A stretch of 64,000 nt of DNA, taken from positions 1-64,000 of the forward strand of contig CATJIO010000084.1 of assembly GCA_949740725.1 (NCBI GenBank), given 5' to 3'. The notes below the pieces were generated by a model, which saw nothing but the letters and a program-made list of their open reading frames with translations, did not search any database and had not been told where the DNA came from. Every line of letters starts with the position of its first letter. Position 1 is the first letter of the stretch. Shown here piece by piece: positions 18,101-26,927 of this stretch. Position numbers and translations under genes: made by a program. This DNA is from an uncultured Lachnospiraceae bacterium. Its GTDB lineage: Bacteria > Bacillota > Clostridia > Lachnospirales > Lachnospiraceae.

Positions 18101-18525
18101 TTTTGGGAAAGGGAGACATGCTCTTTTATCCTTCTGGTGTTCCCAAGCCTCAGCGGGTGCAGGGGGCCTTTGTCTCTGACCAGGAGGTTTCCCAGGTGGT
18201 GGAGTTTTTGACGGAGCAGGGGCTTACCACCTCCTACAGCGCGGAGGTGGAGTCCAGGGTGATGAACAGCACGCTGGACAGCTTCGGCGGCGGGGACAAC
18301 AGCCGGGATGAGTATTTCGCCCAGGCTGGGAGATTTATCATTGAAAAGGAGAAGGCATCCATCGGTATGCTTCAACGGATGTTTAAAATCGGCTTTAACC
18401 GGGCGGCCCGGATCATGGATCAGCTGGCGGAGGCCGGCGTGGTGGGGGAGGAAGAGGGAACCAAGCCCAGGAAAGTGCTGATGACCATGGAGGAGTTTGA
18501 ACACTACCTCTCTGGAGGAAATTAA
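15181..18525 (+). CDS. ftsK: DNA translocase FtsK/SpoIIIE
   Basis: 1114-residue septal DNA pump that clears chromosome from the closing septum and, in spore formers, packs the forespore. GTG start at 15181 with AGGAGG ten bases upstream. An N-terminal basic tail precedes about four membrane helices (residues ~40-190). A long acidic, Pro/Gln/Glu-rich linker spans ~200-600. The motor follows: Walker A GATGSGKS at 783-790, Walker B IIIIDELADLM, and a C-terminal winged-helix gamma domain (~1045-1105) that reads polar DNA motifs. The linker is some 300 residues longer than in B. subtilis SpoIIIE (787 aa in total). Confidence 0.95.
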   Translation: MAQGSKNKTTTTGKSRKSSTGRSGTSAKKQETYEEEGIPAFLGPEVMIILSFMAAVLLFLSNFHLCGVVGDFLRRLQLGLFGVVGYVLPFFLFIGTSFYMANQGNRKAAIKLAAVTGGLLAICGLAQMMFGATLEPGDSILSFYQLSSEGKGGGLIGGALSFGLRSVVGSIGAYLILLAALIICGVCITEKSVVNVVKTGSGRAYQYAKEDAIRRKEEREERLEERRRLREDNVVRGVDFGSLTFQDPNSPPAPESETGFPQGQEMGGPAGSFSGRGDGDTTLEEKPSSRKRFRGKEPSVEPARSSADVFTGRIDIPPEYEEPVPFAEDVQGQETMTGRSGWALEERTASKEQPSEEKILSFAKKGGKGKAGPLYADRELMTMEELDDTLPVPVLPGEEPEPETWEKPDRLGDLPVETPEDLDGSITFEEEPSQGGISSGASWDFFRDEPSPKDSAAALDDEGLQHLQQEGGGQAGQVQPLASLNLDNHPGQTAMEEVKDQSGRDLAHYSSQPIWEEPTSQPDQESLEVSDVQPGAPWDEPAVQPRQRDWAGPAGQEQNQGFRHGSEQKPQSIFVPEGEKRVVTANGKIIETETELLHKRIETRREEAAADGPQAALRASQKAPEPVKKPYVFPPTSLLKKGSRAAAFSEEEYKETAIKLQQTLRNFGVGVTVTNISCGPSVTRYELHPEQGVKVSRIVGLADDIKLSLAAAEIRIEAPIPGKSAVGIEVPNKETSMVYLRELLESDGFVNSKSKLTFAVGKDIGGQPGTADIGEMPHLLIAGATGSGKSVCINTLIMSIIFKADPEDVKLIMVDPKVVELSVYNGIPHLMIPVVTDPKKASGALNWAVAEMGDRYKKFAEYNVRDLKGYNEKIKNLTGIPEENRPKKLPQIVIIIDELADLMMVVPGEVEDAICRLAQLARAAGIHLVIATQRPSVNVITGLIKANVPSRIAFSVSSGVDSRTIIDMNGAEKLLGKGDMLFYPSGVPKPQRVQGAFVSDQEVSQVVEFLTEQGLTTSYSAEVESRVMNSTLDSFGGGDNSRDEYFAQAGRFIIEKEKASIGMLQRMFKIGFNRAARIMDQLAEAGVVGEEEGTKPRKVLMTMEEFEHYLSGGN

Positions 18526-18537
18526 AGGAGGAAGGCT

Positions 18538-20208
18538 ATGAAGACAGATATTCAGATTGCCCAGGAGGCATCGATGCTTCCCATCAGGGAAGTGGCGGCA
18601 GAGTACGGAATCAGAGAAGATGACCTGGAGCTTTACGGAAAGTATAAGGCCAAGCTGACGGATGAGCTCTGGGAGCAGGTAAAGGATCGAAAGGATGGTA
18701 AGCTGGTACTGGTTACGGCCATAAACCCCACCCCGGCAGGAGAGGGGAAAACCACCACCACTGTGGGGCTGGGACAGGCCCTGGCAAAGTTGGGAAAAAA
18801 GGCGATTATCGCCCTGCGGGAGCCTTCTCTGGGGCCGTGCTTTGGCATCAAGGGCGGGGCGGCGGGCGGCGGCTATGCCCAGGTGGTGCCCATGGAAGAC
18901 TTGAATCTTCATTTCACTGGAGATTTCCACGCCATTACCTCGGCCAATAACCTGCTGGCCGCCCTTCTGGACAATCACATCCAACAGGGGAACGAGCTGG
19001 GAATCGATACTCGTCAGATTCTCTGGAAGCGGTGCCTGGATATGAATGACCGTGTGCTGCGGAATGGGGTAGTGGGCCTGGGCGCTAAGCCAGAAGGAGA
19101 AGTCAGGGAAGATCATTTCGTGATTACCGTGGCCTCGGAGATCATGGCTATCCTTTGCCTGGCAAAGGATATGGAGGAGTTAAAGGAGCGGCTGGGCCGG
19201 ATCATTGTGGCGTATAATTACGCCGGAGAGCCGGTTACCGCCAATGACCTTCATGCAGTGGGGGCCATGGCAGCGCTTTTGAAAGACGCCTTAAAGCCCA
19301 ACCTGATCCAGACCTTAGAGCACACTGGGGCCATTGTCCACGGCGGGCCTTTCGCCAATATTGCTCACGGGTGCAATAGTGTCCGTGCTACACGGACAGC
19401 CTTAAAGCTGGCAGATATCACGGTGACAGAAGCCGGCTTTGGCGCAGATCTGGGGGCAGAGAAATTCTTCGACATTAAATGCCGGATGGTCGGCTTAAAG
19501 CCGGATGCGGTGGTATTAGTGGCCACGGTCCGGGCGCTTAAATATAATGGAGGGGTTCCAAAATCAGAACTGTCCCAAGAGAATCTAAAGGCCCTGGAAC
19601 GAGGAATCGTAAATCTGGAAAAGCACATTGAAAATCTTCAGAAGTACGGGGTTCCTGTGGTGGTTACTTTAAATTCCTTCATAAGCGACACGGAGAATGA
19701 ATACGCATGGATCAAGAAGTTTTGCGAGGACCGGGGCTGTGAGTTTGCCCTGTCGGAGGTCTGGGCTAAGGGTGGCGAAGGCGGAATTGCCCTGGCGGAG
19801 AAGGTGCTGGAGACTTTAGGGTCTAAGGAAAGCCATTTTGCCCCCATCTATCCGGACGAGATGAGCCTGGAAGAAAAGATCCAGACAGTGGCAAAGGAGA
19901 TCTACGGCGCAGACGGAGTAAGCTTTGCCCCGGCGGCGGCCAAGGCCTTAAAGAAGGCGGCGGAAATGGGCTTTGGCCATCTCCCTGTATGTATGGCAAA
20001 GACACAGTATTCCTTGTCTGATGATCAGAATAAGCTGGGAAGGCCCACAGGCTTTACCATCCAGGTCAGAGATGCCTATGTTTCCGCGGGAGCTGGGTTT
20101 GTGGTCGTGCTTACTGGCGCGATTATGACCATGCCTGGCCTGCCTAAAAAGCCGGCGGCAGATGGGATTGACGTGGACGAAGAGGGAAAGATTACCGGGC
20201 TATTTTAA
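18538..20208 (+). CDS. fhs: Formate-tetrahydrofolate ligase
   Basis: 556-residue cytoplasmic enzyme making 10-formyl-THF from formate, THF and ATP; it serves one-carbon metabolism and, where present, the Wood-Ljungdahl pathway. Start ATG follows AAAGGAGGAAGGCT. The ATP loop TPAGEGKT is at residues 65-72, followed by [10 protein letters not shown]. The conserved [10 protein letters not shown] and [15 protein letters not shown] segments and the C-terminal ITGLF are present. Length matches the family. It sits 12 bases after ftsK, so read-through expression is likely; no other folate gene is adjacent, although fmt, which uses its product, lies 6 kb downstream. Confidence 0.97.
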   Translation: MKTDIQIAQEASMLPIREVAAEYGIREDDLELYGKYKAKLTDELWEQVKDRKDGKLVLVTAINPTPAGEGKTTTTVGLGQALAKLGKKAIIALREPSLGPCFGIKGGAAGGGYAQVVPMEDLNLHFTGDFHAITSANNLLAALLDNHIQQGNELGIDTRQILWKRCLDMNDRVLRNGVVGLGAKPEGEVREDHFVITVASEIMAILCLAKDMEELKERLGRIIVAYNYAGEPVTANDLHAVGAMAALLKDALKPNLIQTLEHTGAIVHGGPFANIAHGCNSVRATRTALKLADITVTEAGFGADLGAEKFFDIKCRMVGLKPDAVVLVATVRALKYNGGVPKSELSQENLKALERGIVNLEKHIENLQKYGVPVVVTLNSFISDTENEYAWIKKFCEDRGCEFALSEVWAKGGEGGIALAEKVLETLGSKESHFAPIYPDEMSLEEKIQTVAKEIYGADGVSFAPAAAKALKKAAEMGFGHLPVCMAKTQYSLSDDQNKLGRPTGFTIQVRDAYVSAGAGFVVVLTGAIMTMPGLPKKPAADGIDVDEEGKITGLF

Positions 20209-20253
20209 GGACAGGGCGCAAGTTTAAGAAAGAAAATCAGAAGGGGAATGACT

Positions 20254-21723
20254 ATGACGGTAAAGGATTGGCTGGGAGAGCTGGAGTATAAGGTGCTTAA
20301 GGGGTGTCTGGAGACAGAGGTGGCAGAGGTGATCTATGATTCCAGGAAAGCCTGCCCCGGCTCAGTTTTTGTCTGTATGAAGGGAGCCAGGACGGATTCC
20401 CACAGTTACTGTGGCCAGGTTTATGAGGCGGGGACCAGAGTGTTTGTTGTGGAACAGCCGGTTTCCCTTCCGGAAGACGCGGTAATCCTTCAGGTGGAAA
20501 ACGGGAGAAAGGCGCTGGCCGTTCTCTCGGCGGCCAGATTTGGTTTTCCTGCCAGGAAGATGGTTACCATCGGCGTTACCGGGACCAAGGGAAAGACCAC
20601 TACCACCCATATGATCAAGGCCATTCTGGAGGCCTGCGGGAAGAAAGTGGGGATGATTGGGACCAATGGGGCGTATTTCGGCGGTGTTTCGGAGCCCACA
20701 AGAAATACCACCCCGGAATCCTATCAGCTTCACGAGTATTTTTCCCGGATGGTGGAGACAGGCTGTGAGTACATGGTGATGGAGGTGTCCTCTCAGGCCT
20801 TTAAAATGCACCGCACTGATGGGATTTGTTTTGACTATGGAATCTTTACCAATATTTCCCCGGACCACATCGGCCCGGATGAACATGAGGATTACGAGGA
20901 GTACTTATCCTGCAAGTCCATGATCTTTAAGCAGTGCAAGACGGGGATCGCCAATAAGGATGAGGAGGATGTGATGAAGGCGGCTGGGATGGCTGCCTGC
21001 CCGGTTTACACCTACAGCCTTTCCCAAGAGGCTGACCTTCAGGCAGGCCCCATCAGTTATGTCTCTGAGGACACATTTGTGGGACTGGAGTTTGCCCTTT
21101 CCGGGAGATATGCGATGAATGTGCGGGTGGGCATTCCTGGAACCTTTAATGGGGCCAATGCCATGGCGGCCCTCAGCCTGTGCAGCTTCCTGGATTTGCC
21201 CAAGGATCAGGTATGCCATGGGCTGGAGCATTTGAAGGTAAATGGACGGATGGAGCTGGCCTACGCCTCAGCGGATTGCAAAGTGATCATTGACTATGCC
21301 CACAATGCCCTCAGCATGGAAAATCTCCTTAAGACGTTGCGGGATTATCATCCCACCCGTCTGGTGGTGGTATTTGGATGCGGTGGAAACCGCTCCAAGG
21401 ATAGGCGCTACGCCATGGGCGAGATGGCGGGGAAGATGGCGGATCTCAGCATTATCACAGCGGACAATTCCCGGTTTGAGAAGGTGGAGGACATTATCGA
21501 GGACATTAAGAGCCGTCTGATTCCCACCAAAGGGGCATATCTGGAGATACCGGATCGGCGGGAGGCCATCACCTATGCCATCACCCATGCAGAGAAGGGG
21601 GATATGATTGCGATTATCGGAAAGGGCCATGAGGATTATCAGGAGGTCAACGGGATCCGCACCCACTTCCTGGATCGGGAAGTGGTGGAGGATGTGTTAA
21701 GAAATCTGGGAAAGCAGGAATAG
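20254..21723 (+). CDS. murE: UDP-MurNAc-tripeptide synthetase (MurE)
   Basis: About 490-residue Mur ligase adding the third amino acid of the peptidoglycan stem. I chose ATG 20254 because AAGGGG (20241-20246) is seven bases upstream; ATG 20248 is too close to it. The ATP loop is TGTKGKTTT near residues 109-117. The amino-acid specificity loop reads D404-N-S-R407. Diaminopimelate-adding enzymes usually read DNPR and lysine-adding ones lack the Arg, so the retained Arg argues for meso-DAP, with an unusual Ser. Four bases separate it from murF. Confidence 0.93.
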   Translation: MTVKDWLGELEYKVLKGCLETEVAEVIYDSRKACPGSVFVCMKGARTDSHSYCGQVYEAGTRVFVVEQPVSLPEDAVILQVENGRKALAVLSAARFGFPARKMVTIGVTGTKGKTTTTHMIKAILEACGKKVGMIGTNGAYFGGVSEPTRNTTPESYQLHEYFSRMVETGCEYMVMEVSSQAFKMHRTDGICFDYGIFTNISPDHIGPDEHEDYEEYLSCKSMIFKQCKTGIANKDEEDVMKAAGMAACPVYTYSLSQEADLQAGPISYVSEDTFVGLEFALSGRYAMNVRVGIPGTFNGANAMAALSLCSFLDLPKDQVCHGLEHLKVNGRMELAYASADCKVIIDYAHNALSMENLLKTLRDYHPTRLVVVFGCGGNRSKDRRYAMGEMAGKMADLSIITADNSRFEKVEDIIEDIKSRLIPTKGAYLEIPDRREAITYAITHAEKGDMIAIIGKGHEDYQEVNGIRTHFLDREVVEDVLRNLGKQE

Positions 21724-21727
21724 AGAG

Positions 21728-23107
21728 ATGGAAAATGTAACGGTAATGGATCTTCTTGGGGCTTGTGGGGGAAGGCTGCTCTGCGGCCGGCCAGATGAGC
21801 CCATCCGCCACATCAGCATTGATTCCAGGCACATGAAGGGGCAGGATCTCTTTGTTCCCATTGTCGGGGAAAAGGTGGATGCTCACCGCTTTATTGAAGG
21901 GGCTTTCGCGGCTGGGGCGGCGGCGGCCCTCACCAGCCGTCATGACCAGATGGAGGATGTTCATCCCTGGATTCAGGTGGAGGACACGAAGCTGGCCCTA
22001 CAGCGCATCGGCGCATGGTATCGGGAGCGGATGGCCCTTCCATTAATCGGGGTCACTGGCAGTGTGGGAAAGACCACCACCAGGGAGATGATCGCCAGGG
22101 CGCTCTCGGCGAAGTATCAGGTTTACCAGACGCCAGGGAACAGCAACAGCCAGGTAGGCGTGCCTATTACGATGACTGAGATTTCCTCCCGGGAGGAAAT
22201 CGGCGTTATCGAGCTGGGGGTCAGCGAGCCGGGGGAGATGCACCGGATATCCATGGTGGCGAAGGTGAATCAGGCGGTAATGACCAATATCGGGATTGCC
22301 CACATCGGCCAGCTGGGCTCCCAGGCAGGGATTTGCCAGGAAAAGCTTCATATCCAGGACGGTATGGCTCCAGGAGGGATTCTCTACGTGAATGGGGACG
22401 ACCCCATACTCCGAGAAGTTTCTCCCAAGGCAGGTTGCCGCCGGATTACCTATGGGACAGATCCAGCCTGGGATTATCAGGCAAGGGATCTGACTCTTCA
22501 GGATGGGTGCTTTTCCTTTACGGCGGTTTGCCGGGAGGACGGGGAGCAGGTGAGGGTAAGGCTTTCTGCTCCAGGGCGTCACATGGTGGACAATGCCATA
22601 GCCGCCCTGGCCATCGCTCGGGAAAATGGGGTGCCCATGGTTAAGGCGGCCCAGATGCTGGAGCAGTTCGGCGGCCTGCGCGGGCGGCAGGAGATACACC
22701 ATGTCCGGGGAATTACGGTGATCGATGATTCTTACAACGCCAGCCCAGACTCCATGAAGGCGGGGCTCCAGGTGTTGATGGATATGCCCAGGACAGGCAG
22801 GAGCTTCGCAGTTCTGGGAGATATGAAGGAGCTGGGGCCGGAAGCGCTACGCCACCATCGGGAGATTGGAGAATTCCTGGCGGGAAAGGGTGTGGATGTT
22901 GTGCTTCTCTACGGAGAGCTGGCGGCGGAGATCGGAAGGCCTTTGGCGATGGATCAGAGGGCAGACGTTCTCTGCTTCCAGGATAAAGAGGAGCTGACCA
23001 CGTGGCTGGAAGGCCGCCTGCTTCCGGGAGACGTCCTGCTGGTTAAGGGCTCCAACAGCATGGGGCTTGGCACAGTGGTTTCCACGTTGCTTAAGGGGCG
23101 GGAATGA
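21728..23107 (+). CDS. murF: UDP-MurNAc-tripeptide D-Ala-D-Ala ligase (MurF)
   Basis: 459-residue Mur ligase that attaches D-Ala-D-Ala to the UDP-MurNAc-tripeptide made by MurE. The ATP loop is GVTGSVGKTTTREM near residues 108-121, the central domain shows TPGNSNSQVGVP and the C-terminal domain IDDSYNASPDSMKA, all standard for MurF. It starts four bases after the murE stop. In many Firmicutes murE-murF is followed by mraY; here priA follows, so this is a detached two-gene wall-precursor unit. Confidence 0.96.
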   Translation: MENVTVMDLLGACGGRLLCGRPDEPIRHISIDSRHMKGQDLFVPIVGEKVDAHRFIEGAFAAGAAAALTSRHDQMEDVHPWIQVEDTKLALQRIGAWYRERMALPLIGVTGSVGKTTTREMIARALSAKYQVYQTPGNSNSQVGVPITMTEISSREEIGVIELGVSEPGEMHRISMVAKVNQAVMTNIGIAHIGQLGSQAGICQEKLHIQDGMAPGGILYVNGDDPILREVSPKAGCRRITYGTDPAWDYQARDLTLQDGCFSFTAVCREDGEQVRVRLSAPGRHMVDNAIAALAIARENGVPMVKAAQMLEQFGGLRGRQEIHHVRGITVIDDSYNASPDSMKAGLQVLMDMPRTGRSFAVLGDMKELGPEALRHHREIGEFLAGKGVDVVLLYGELAAEIGRPLAMDQRADVLCFQDKEELTTWLEGRLLPGDVLLVKGSNSMGLGTVVSTLLKGRE

Positions 23108-23136
23108 TCCGGACAGTACACTAGGAAGGAAAGAGG

Positions 23137-25425
23137 ATGGCAGAATTTGCCCACGTTATTATCGACATATCCCATGAAAAGGTAGACCGGCCCTTCACCT
23201 ATCGGATACCAGAGCACCTAAAGGACCAGGTTCACGCTGGCTGCCTGGTGGATGTCCCCTTTGGGAAGGGAAACCGGGTTCGCAGTGGATATGTGGTGGA
23301 TTTATCCGATCAGGCTGGCTATGAGCCTTCCAAAATCAAAGGAATCGCTGGGATTCATGCGGGAAGTGTTTCCGCGGAGTCCCAGCTTATTCAGGTTGCC
23401 TGGTGGATGAAGGAGCGGTACGGCGCCACCATGAATCAGGCGTTAAAGACCGTACTTCCAGTGAAGCAGCAGATCCGGCAGGTGAACCGACGGTTTCTCC
23501 GCTGCCTTTTGCCTCCAGATGACTTAAAGAAAGAGATGGAAATAGCGGTGAGAAAGGGCTATAAGGCCAGAGAGCGGCTTCTGGGGGCGCTGGCCCATAC
23601 GCCGGTGATCCCTTATGATATGGCCGTCTCCCAGCTGAATCTGTCCCCATCCTCCATCCGTCCCCTGGCTGAGCAGGGGGTGATTGCCATTGATTCTGAA
23701 TTCATCTACCGGAACCCGGCCCAGGGGTTTCTGGCGGAAGGGGAGGAGGGCAGCCCGGCTATCACCCTGAATGACCAGCAGCAGGCGGCTATCTCCCAGA
23801 TCTGCGGCCAGTACGATGCTGGGATACGGAAGACTTATCTGATCCATGGGATTACCGGCAGCGGGAAAACCGAAATCTACATGGAGCTTATCGACCATGT
23901 GCGTAGTAAGGGAAAGCAGGTGATTCTGCTGATTCCGGAGATTTCCCTCACCTACCAGACAATGATGCGGTTCTGCAGGCGGTTTGGGAGCCAGGTCTCC
24001 TTTATTAATTCCAAGCTGTCGGCAGGAGAGAAGTATGACCAGTTTGAGCGGGCCAGGAAGGGGGAGATCCAGATCATGATCGGCCCCCGTTCAGCCTTAT
24101 TCACGCCCTTTAAACAGCTGGGGCTGATTATTATCGACGAGGAACATGAAGGCGCTTATAAGAGTGAGCTTACCCCCCGGTATCACGCCAGGGAGACGGC
24201 TCAATACCGCGCCAGCTTATGCCAGGCCTCAGTGGTTCTGGGCTCGGCTACCCCGTCGGTGGAGTCCTATTCTAAGGCGGAATCCGGACTTTACGGCTAT
24301 TTCCGGATCACCAGGCGGGCGAAGGCAAACAGTGTCCTTCCCCAGGTTCAGGTGGTGGACATGCGGAGGGAACTTAAAGAGGGAAACCGGTCGGTTTTCA
24401 GCCGAAAATTGCAGCATCGGATAGAGGAGACCCTTAAGCGGCGCGAGCAGGTGATCCTCTTTTTAAACCGTAGGGGATATTCCCAGTTTCTTTCCTGTCG
24501 CAGTTGCGGGGATGCCATCAAATGCCCCCACTGTGACGTCACCCTGACTCTTCACCAGAATCACCGTCTGGTTTGTCATTACTGCGGTTATCAGATCCCA
24601 AGACCCAAGGAATGCCCTTCCTGCCAGTCCCCTTATCTGGCGCCCTTTGGGACAGGGACAGAGAAGATCGAGGCGATGGTCCGGGAGGCCTTCCCTGGCG
24701 CTGGAGTGTTGCGTATGGATCTGGATACCACCTCGAAAAAGGGAGGCCACGAGGAGATCCTGGCGGCCTTTGGGTCCCATAAGGCGGATATTTTAATTGG
24801 GACCCAGATGATCGTTAAGGGACACGATTTCCCGGCGGTGACCCTGGTGGGAATCCTGGCGGCGGATCTGTCCCTTTATGCCCCGGATTATCGCTGTGGT
24901 GAGCGGACTTTCCAGCTGCTTACCCAGGCGGCCGGCCGTGCCGGACGGGACGAGCGGCCGGGAGAGGTGATCATCCAGACATACAGCCCGGATCACTACT
25001 GCATCCAGGCGGCCGCTGCCCAGGACTATGAGGGATTTTACCAGAAGGAGATAGCATACCGAAAGCTCTTAGGCTATCCCCCTGCATCGGTGCTGATGAC
25101 CTTAACCGTCTCCTCCCTGGAAGAGCCTATGGCAGAGAAGGCCATGGGGATGATCGGCCTGTGGATGAAGGAGTTTATGGCGCAGGATGAGCTGGCTTCC
25201 CGCCTCCAGCTTATCGGCCCGGTCAATGCCCCAATTTACAAACTTAATGATATCTATAGAAAAATTTTATATATGAAGTGCAATAATTGTGCTATAATTT
25301 CTGGAGAAGACGGCGGCCAATGGTCTCCCTACCGCATGTTAACTGCGGTGCGGAGGAGGCTTGAGGAGCGCTGGAAGACTGCGGGAGCAGGCGGCACAGT
25401 ATCTCTGCTGTTTGACTTCCCGTGA
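23137..25425 (+). CDS. priA: Primosomal protein N', replication restart helicase
   Basis: 762-residue 3'-5' DNA helicase that reloads the replisome at stalled forks. The N-terminal DNA-binding domain begins AHVIIDISHEKVDRPFTYRI. Helicase motifs: Walker A GITGSGKTE near residue 240, DEEH near 330, and a C-terminal helicase domain with QAAGRAGRDERPGE. Between the helicase lobes is the zinc module with paired cysteines (CRSCGDAIKCPHCD, then CHYCGY and CPSC). Length is usual. Near the 3' end the codons become AT-rich (ATA, TTA, AAT) over a TATAAT box that may serve def. Confidence 0.96.
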   Translation: MAEFAHVIIDISHEKVDRPFTYRIPEHLKDQVHAGCLVDVPFGKGNRVRSGYVVDLSDQAGYEPSKIKGIAGIHAGSVSAESQLIQVAWWMKERYGATMNQALKTVLPVKQQIRQVNRRFLRCLLPPDDLKKEMEIAVRKGYKARERLLGALAHTPVIPYDMAVSQLNLSPSSIRPLAEQGVIAIDSEFIYRNPAQGFLAEGEEGSPAITLNDQQQAAISQICGQYDAGIRKTYLIHGITGSGKTEIYMELIDHVRSKGKQVILLIPEISLTYQTMMRFCRRFGSQVSFINSKLSAGEKYDQFERARKGEIQIMIGPRSALFTPFKQLGLIIIDEEHEGAYKSELTPRYHARETAQYRASLCQASVVLGSATPSVESYSKAESGLYGYFRITRRAKANSVLPQVQVVDMRRELKEGNRSVFSRKLQHRIEETLKRREQVILFLNRRGYSQFLSCRSCGDAIKCPHCDVTLTLHQNHRLVCHYCGYQIPRPKECPSCQSPYLAPFGTGTEKIEAMVREAFPGAGVLRMDLDTTSKKGGHEEILAAFGSHKADILIGTQMIVKGHDFPAVTLVGILAADLSLYAPDYRCGERTFQLLTQAAGRAGRDERPGEVIIQTYSPDHYCIQAAAAQDYEGFYQKEIAYRKLLGYPPASVLMTLTVSSLEEPMAEKAMGMIGLWMKEFMAQDELASRLQLIGPVNAPIYKLNDIYRKILYMKCNNCAIISGEDGGQWSPYRMLTAVRRRLEERWKTAGAGGTVSLLFDFP
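25290..25298 (+). promoter_or_regulatory. Possible internal extended -10 promoter in priA
   Basis: TGcTATAAT at 25290-25298 is a perfect extended -10 inside the priA 3' end, 172 bases before def. The surrounding codons are unusually AT-rich for this gene. No convincing -35 is present. Confidence 0.3.
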
Positions 25426-25469
25426 TCAATCGAATGGATAGTGATGAAAAGAAAGGATCAGAATAAACT

Positions 25470-25958
25470 ATGGCGATCAGACAGGTGCGAACCATTGGAG
25501 ATGAAATCTTGACGAAGGAATGCAAGCTGGTAAAGGAGATGACCCCCAGGCTCCGGCAGCTGATTGATGACATGCTGGAAACCATGTATGATTCCGGCGG
25601 AGTGGGTCTAGCTGCGCCCCAGGTGGGGATTTTGAAGCAGATTGTGGTTATCGACGTGGACGACGGAGAACAATATGTGCTGATAAATCCGGAGATCATT
25701 TCTCAGGACGGTACACAGACCGGATACGAGGGATGCTTAAGCGTGCCGGGAAAATACGGCACCGTAACCAGGCCGAACCATGTGGTGGTCCGCGCCTTGG
25801 ATGTAAATATGGAGCCCATCCAGGTGGAGGGGGAAGAGTTTCTCGCCAGGGCCATCTGCCATGAGTGCGCCCATCTTCACGGACAGCTGTATGTAGAGCT
25901 GGTGGAGGGCGAGCTGGTGGATGCGGACAGCCTGGAAGATGAAGATGAGGAAGAGTAA
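25470..25958 (+). CDS. def: Peptide deformylase
   Basis: 162-residue metalloenzyme removing the formyl group from nascent N-termini. The three hallmark motifs are present: GVGLAAPQVG (~residue 44), EGCLS at 87-91 with the metal ligand Cys89, and HECAH at 131-135 giving the two His ligands and catalytic Glu132. The tail is acidic (EDEDEEE). The gene lies between priA and fmt, the standard Firmicutes order, and works opposite Fmt. Confidence 0.96.
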   Translation: MAIRQVRTIGDEILTKECKLVKEMTPRLRQLIDDMLETMYDSGGVGLAAPQVGILKQIVVIDVDDGEQYVLINPEIISQDGTQTGYEGCLSVPGKYGTVTRPNHVVVRALDVNMEPIQVEGEEFLARAICHECAHLHGQLYVELVEGELVDADSLEDEDEEE

Positions 25959-25986
25959 AAGTATTGCGGAAGGAAGGAGGAGCCTG

Positions 25987-26925
25987 ATGAAAATCGTTTA
26001 TATGGGAACGCCGGATTTTTCTGTGCCGGCTTTGGATGCCCTGGTGTCCGGCGGCCATGAGGTGGCGGCGGTGGTCACCCAGCCAGATAAGCCAAAGGGC
26101 AGGGGCAAGGCAGTCCAGATGACTCCGGTGAAAGAGAGGGCCCTGGCCCTTGGGATACCAGTGTACCAGCCGGCCAAGGTAAAGGATGAGGCATTTTTTT
26201 CCCAGCTGGAGGCGATGAAACCGGATGTGATTGTGGTAGCTGCTTTCGGACAGATCCTCCCTCAGCGCATTTTGTCTCTCCCCCCCTACGGCTGCATCAA
26301 TATCCACGCGTCCCTTCTGCCCAAATATCGGGGGGCGGCGCCTATTCAGTGGGCCATCATTGACGGGGAAAAGGAGACCGGCATCACTACCATGGTGATG
26401 AATGCAGGGCTGGATACTGGGGACATGTTGGAGAAGACGGTGATTCCCATTGAGAAGAAGGAGACCGGAGGCAGCCTCCATGACAAGTTAAGCGCAGCAG
26501 GCGGGCCGCTGATCCTGTCTACCCTGGCGAAGCTTTCAGAGGGGACGCTGCGCCCCATCCCTCAGACGGAGGAGGGGACATGCTATGCCAGGATGTTAAG
26601 TAAGTCTCTGGGGGATATTAACTGGAGCCAGGAGGGGGCGGCTATTGAGCGGCTTATCCGTGGCCTGAATCCCTGGCCCAGCGCATATACCCATTTAAAT
26701 GGGAAAACATTAAAGATATGGGAGGCGGATGTGCTGGCTGAAGACAGCGGGAAAGCTCCCGGACAGGTGGCGCGGGCAGATGAGGCAGGGCTTTGGGTTG
26801 CCACGGGAAAAGGAACCTTAAGCATCACCTCCCTCCAGCTGGAGGGAAAGAAACGTATGGGATTTGATGCCTTTTTAAGAGGTTTTCCCATAGAAACAGG
26901 GACGAGGTTTGAAAGGAGATTGTAA
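25987..26925 (+). CDS. fmt: Methionyl-tRNA formyltransferase
   Basis: About 312 residues; formylates Met-tRNA(fMet) with 10-formyl-THF for initiation. The start ATG 25987 follows GGAAGGAGGAGCCTG and gives the family start MKIVYMGTPDFSVPAL; an earlier in-frame ATG at 25921 lies inside def. The formyl-transfer core is seen as VVAAFGQILP and HASLLPKYRGAAPIQWAI, and the C-terminal OB-like domain as GLNPWPSAYTHLNGK. Its cofactor is made by Fhs. Confidence 0.96.
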   Translation: MKIVYMGTPDFSVPALDALVSGGHEVAAVVTQPDKPKGRGKAVQMTPVKERALALGIPVYQPAKVKDEAFFSQLEAMKPDVIVVAAFGQILPQRILSLPPYGCINIHASLLPKYRGAAPIQWAIIDGEKETGITTMVMNAGLDTGDMLEKTVIPIEKKETGGSLHDKLSAAGGPLILSTLAKLSEGTLRPIPQTEEGTCYARMLSKSLGDINWSQEGAAIERLIRGLNPWPSAYTHLNGKTLKIWEADVLAEDSGKAPGQVARADEAGLWVATGKGTLSITSLQLEGKKRMGFDAFLRGFPIETGTRFERRL

Positions 26926-26927
26926 GT

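Noticed and set aside
18052..19116. 354-codon open frame on the minus strand
   Set aside because: It lies opposite ftsK and fhs, which are unmistakable; the translation is low-complexity shadow sequence.
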